The notes beneath the pieces were generated by a model. It did not search any database, had not been told where the DNA came from, and worked only from the letters and a program-made list of their open reading frames with translations. From assembly GCA_041487075.1 (NCBI GenBank), contig JBGPMO010000009.1, forward strand, positions 1 through 11,822: 11,822 nucleotides of DNA. Direction: 5' to 3'. Shown piece after piece: positions 11,000-11,822 of the stretch; the first letter of the stretch is position 1; every line of letters begins with the position of its first letter. This DNA is from JBGPMO01 sp041487075 (lineage in GTDB: Bacteria; Patescibacteriota; Minisyncoccia; UBA6257; 1-14-0-10-40-38). A program made the position numbers and the translations under genes.

Positions 11000-11822
11000 A
11001 TGGCACAAACAAAAAGAGATCAAGATTCATGGATGCCGGTCAGTGTCCCCGAAAACGAAATTGAAAAGTTTATCAATAAACATTCTGAAATTTCGGTTGT
11101 TGATGAAACAAAACGTAATCTCGAGGAACTCTTTCTTTTAAGAAATCCAAAGTACCGTTTCGATAAGAATTATCAAGGTGAATTCGAAAAATTCTATAAA
11201 ATAATGGAAGTGGGAAATTGGTTTTACTTCCCATGGCTTAACACAATCGTTAAATATCTTCCCGAAGATCTTCATTTCGAATTACGAACAGGAAGAAATA
11301 AATATCTTATTACTTCGGAGGAGCAATCTAAGTTTTACAACGCGACGATTGCGTTTTCAGGCATGAGCGTGGGTAGTCATGTGGCGATCGTAACCGCGAT
11401 GACCGGAGGGGCGAAATATATGAAACTCGCGGATCCAGACGTCTTTTCGGGTGATAATCTCAATCGCGTCCGTACCGGCTTTCAGAATGTTGGTTTGCGT
11501 AAAGCAGTTGTAGTTGCGCGGCAGATTTATGAAATTAACCCGTATGCGGAAATAGAACTCTATCCAAATGGAATCACCGAGAAAAATGCAGAATTTATTT
11601 TAAAGGGAGCCCAGTTAGTCGTCGAAGAGATGGATAATATGTATTGGAAATTAAGAACGCGAGAACTTGCGCGCGATAAAGGAATTCCGGTATTAATGGG
11701 AACTGACAATGGAGACGGAGCGATTGTTGATGTTGAACGGTATGATATTGATAAAAATCTACCCATTCTTAATGGGCTTGCGAAAGGTCTTAGTGCGGAG
11801 AAATTAAAAAATATGCCGCCAA
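11000..11822 (+). CDS. E1/ThiF-like adenylyltransferase family protein, N-terminal part (3' end outside window)
   Basis: The frame opens at ATG 11000 and is still open at the window edge (274 complete codons). ThiF/E1-family enzymes adenylate a carboxyl group, often the C-terminus of a ubiquitin-like or sulfur-carrier protein. The Rossmann part begins near 115: nucleotide loop SGMSVGS (120-126), LADPDVFSGDNLNRVR (143-158) with Asp147 and the characteristic Asn153/Arg156, VGLRKA (164-169) with Lys168, and VVEEMDN (207-213) with Asp212, where typical E1s have an acidic aspartate. Residues 1-114 are a separate N-terminal region with PWLNTIVKYLPED (78-90) and LRTGRNKYLITSEEQ (95-109). Both regions recall the Rv1355c-like ThiF group, some members of which are fused to a nitroreductase domain; whether that follows here is outside the window. 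No catalytic Cys can be assigned in the visible part. It lies 5 bases after the methyltransferase frame. Confidence 0.82.
   Translation, partial: MAQTKRDQDSWMPVSVPENEIEKFINKHSEISVVDETKRNLEELFLLRNPKYRFDKNYQGEFEKFYKIMEVGNWFYFPWLNTIVKYLPEDLHFELRTGRNKYLITSEEQSKFYNATIAFSGMSVGSHVAIVTAMTGGAKYMKLADPDVFSGDNLNRVRTGFQNVGLRKAVVVARQIYEINPYAEIELYPNGITEKNAEFILKGAQLVVEEMDNMYWKLRTRELARDKGIPVLMGTDNGDGAIVDVERYDIDKNLPILNGLAKGLSAEKLKNMPP

Overview
The window looks like part of a compact bacterial chromosome, most likely from the Candidate Phyla Radiation (Patescibacteria, Parcubacteria-like). This is inferred from gene content and style, not from a marker gene: genes are packed with gaps of 5 to 150 bases, almost no start has a Shine-Dalgarno sequence, release factor 1 is unusually short, the ABC ATPase has a PSIGQ-type signature, and the last gene is an E1-like protein of a kind I recall from such genomes. 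TAA, TAG and TGA are all used as stops, so the standard bacterial code applies. No tRNA, rRNA, CRISPR array or insertion sequence was seen. No gene-free stretch exceeds about 150 bases.

Left part (1-2629, + strand): the C-terminal part of a class II fructose-bisphosphate aldolase (glycolysis), ribosomal protein L25 of the CTC type, and an exported coiled-coil protein ending in an MltB-like lytic transglycosylase domain (cell-wall cleavage). A convergent gene (2680-3429, - strand) encodes a release factor 1 that has the GGQ and PAT motifs but lacks the whole N-terminal domain.

Middle part (3476-7168, + strand): a tight run of two tandem stand-alone response-regulator receiver proteins, tryptophanyl-tRNA synthetase and a fused permease-ATPase ABC exporter. 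A dispersed hairpin repeat sits at the end of the second receiver gene and supplies its last codons. An NTF2/SnoaL-like protein (7179-7637, - strand) converges on the ABC gene. It is divergent from a leucine-dehydrogenase-like enzyme (7788-8858). The 150-base gap between them holds a perfect inverted repeat over a consensus -10 box.

Right part (8882-11822, + strand): a PaaK-like adenylate-forming enzyme preceded by an extended -10 promoter that predicts a nearly leaderless mRNA, then a TehB-like SAM methyltransferase interrupted by an in-frame TAA, then an E1/ThiF-like adenylyltransferase cut by the window edge. The three are spaced 10 and 5 bases apart (using the full methyltransferase frame), so they look like one transcription unit. 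It pairs two different carboxylate-adenylating enzyme families with a methyltransferase. This cluster, the broken or read-through methyltransferase and the shortened RF1 are the most interesting items here.
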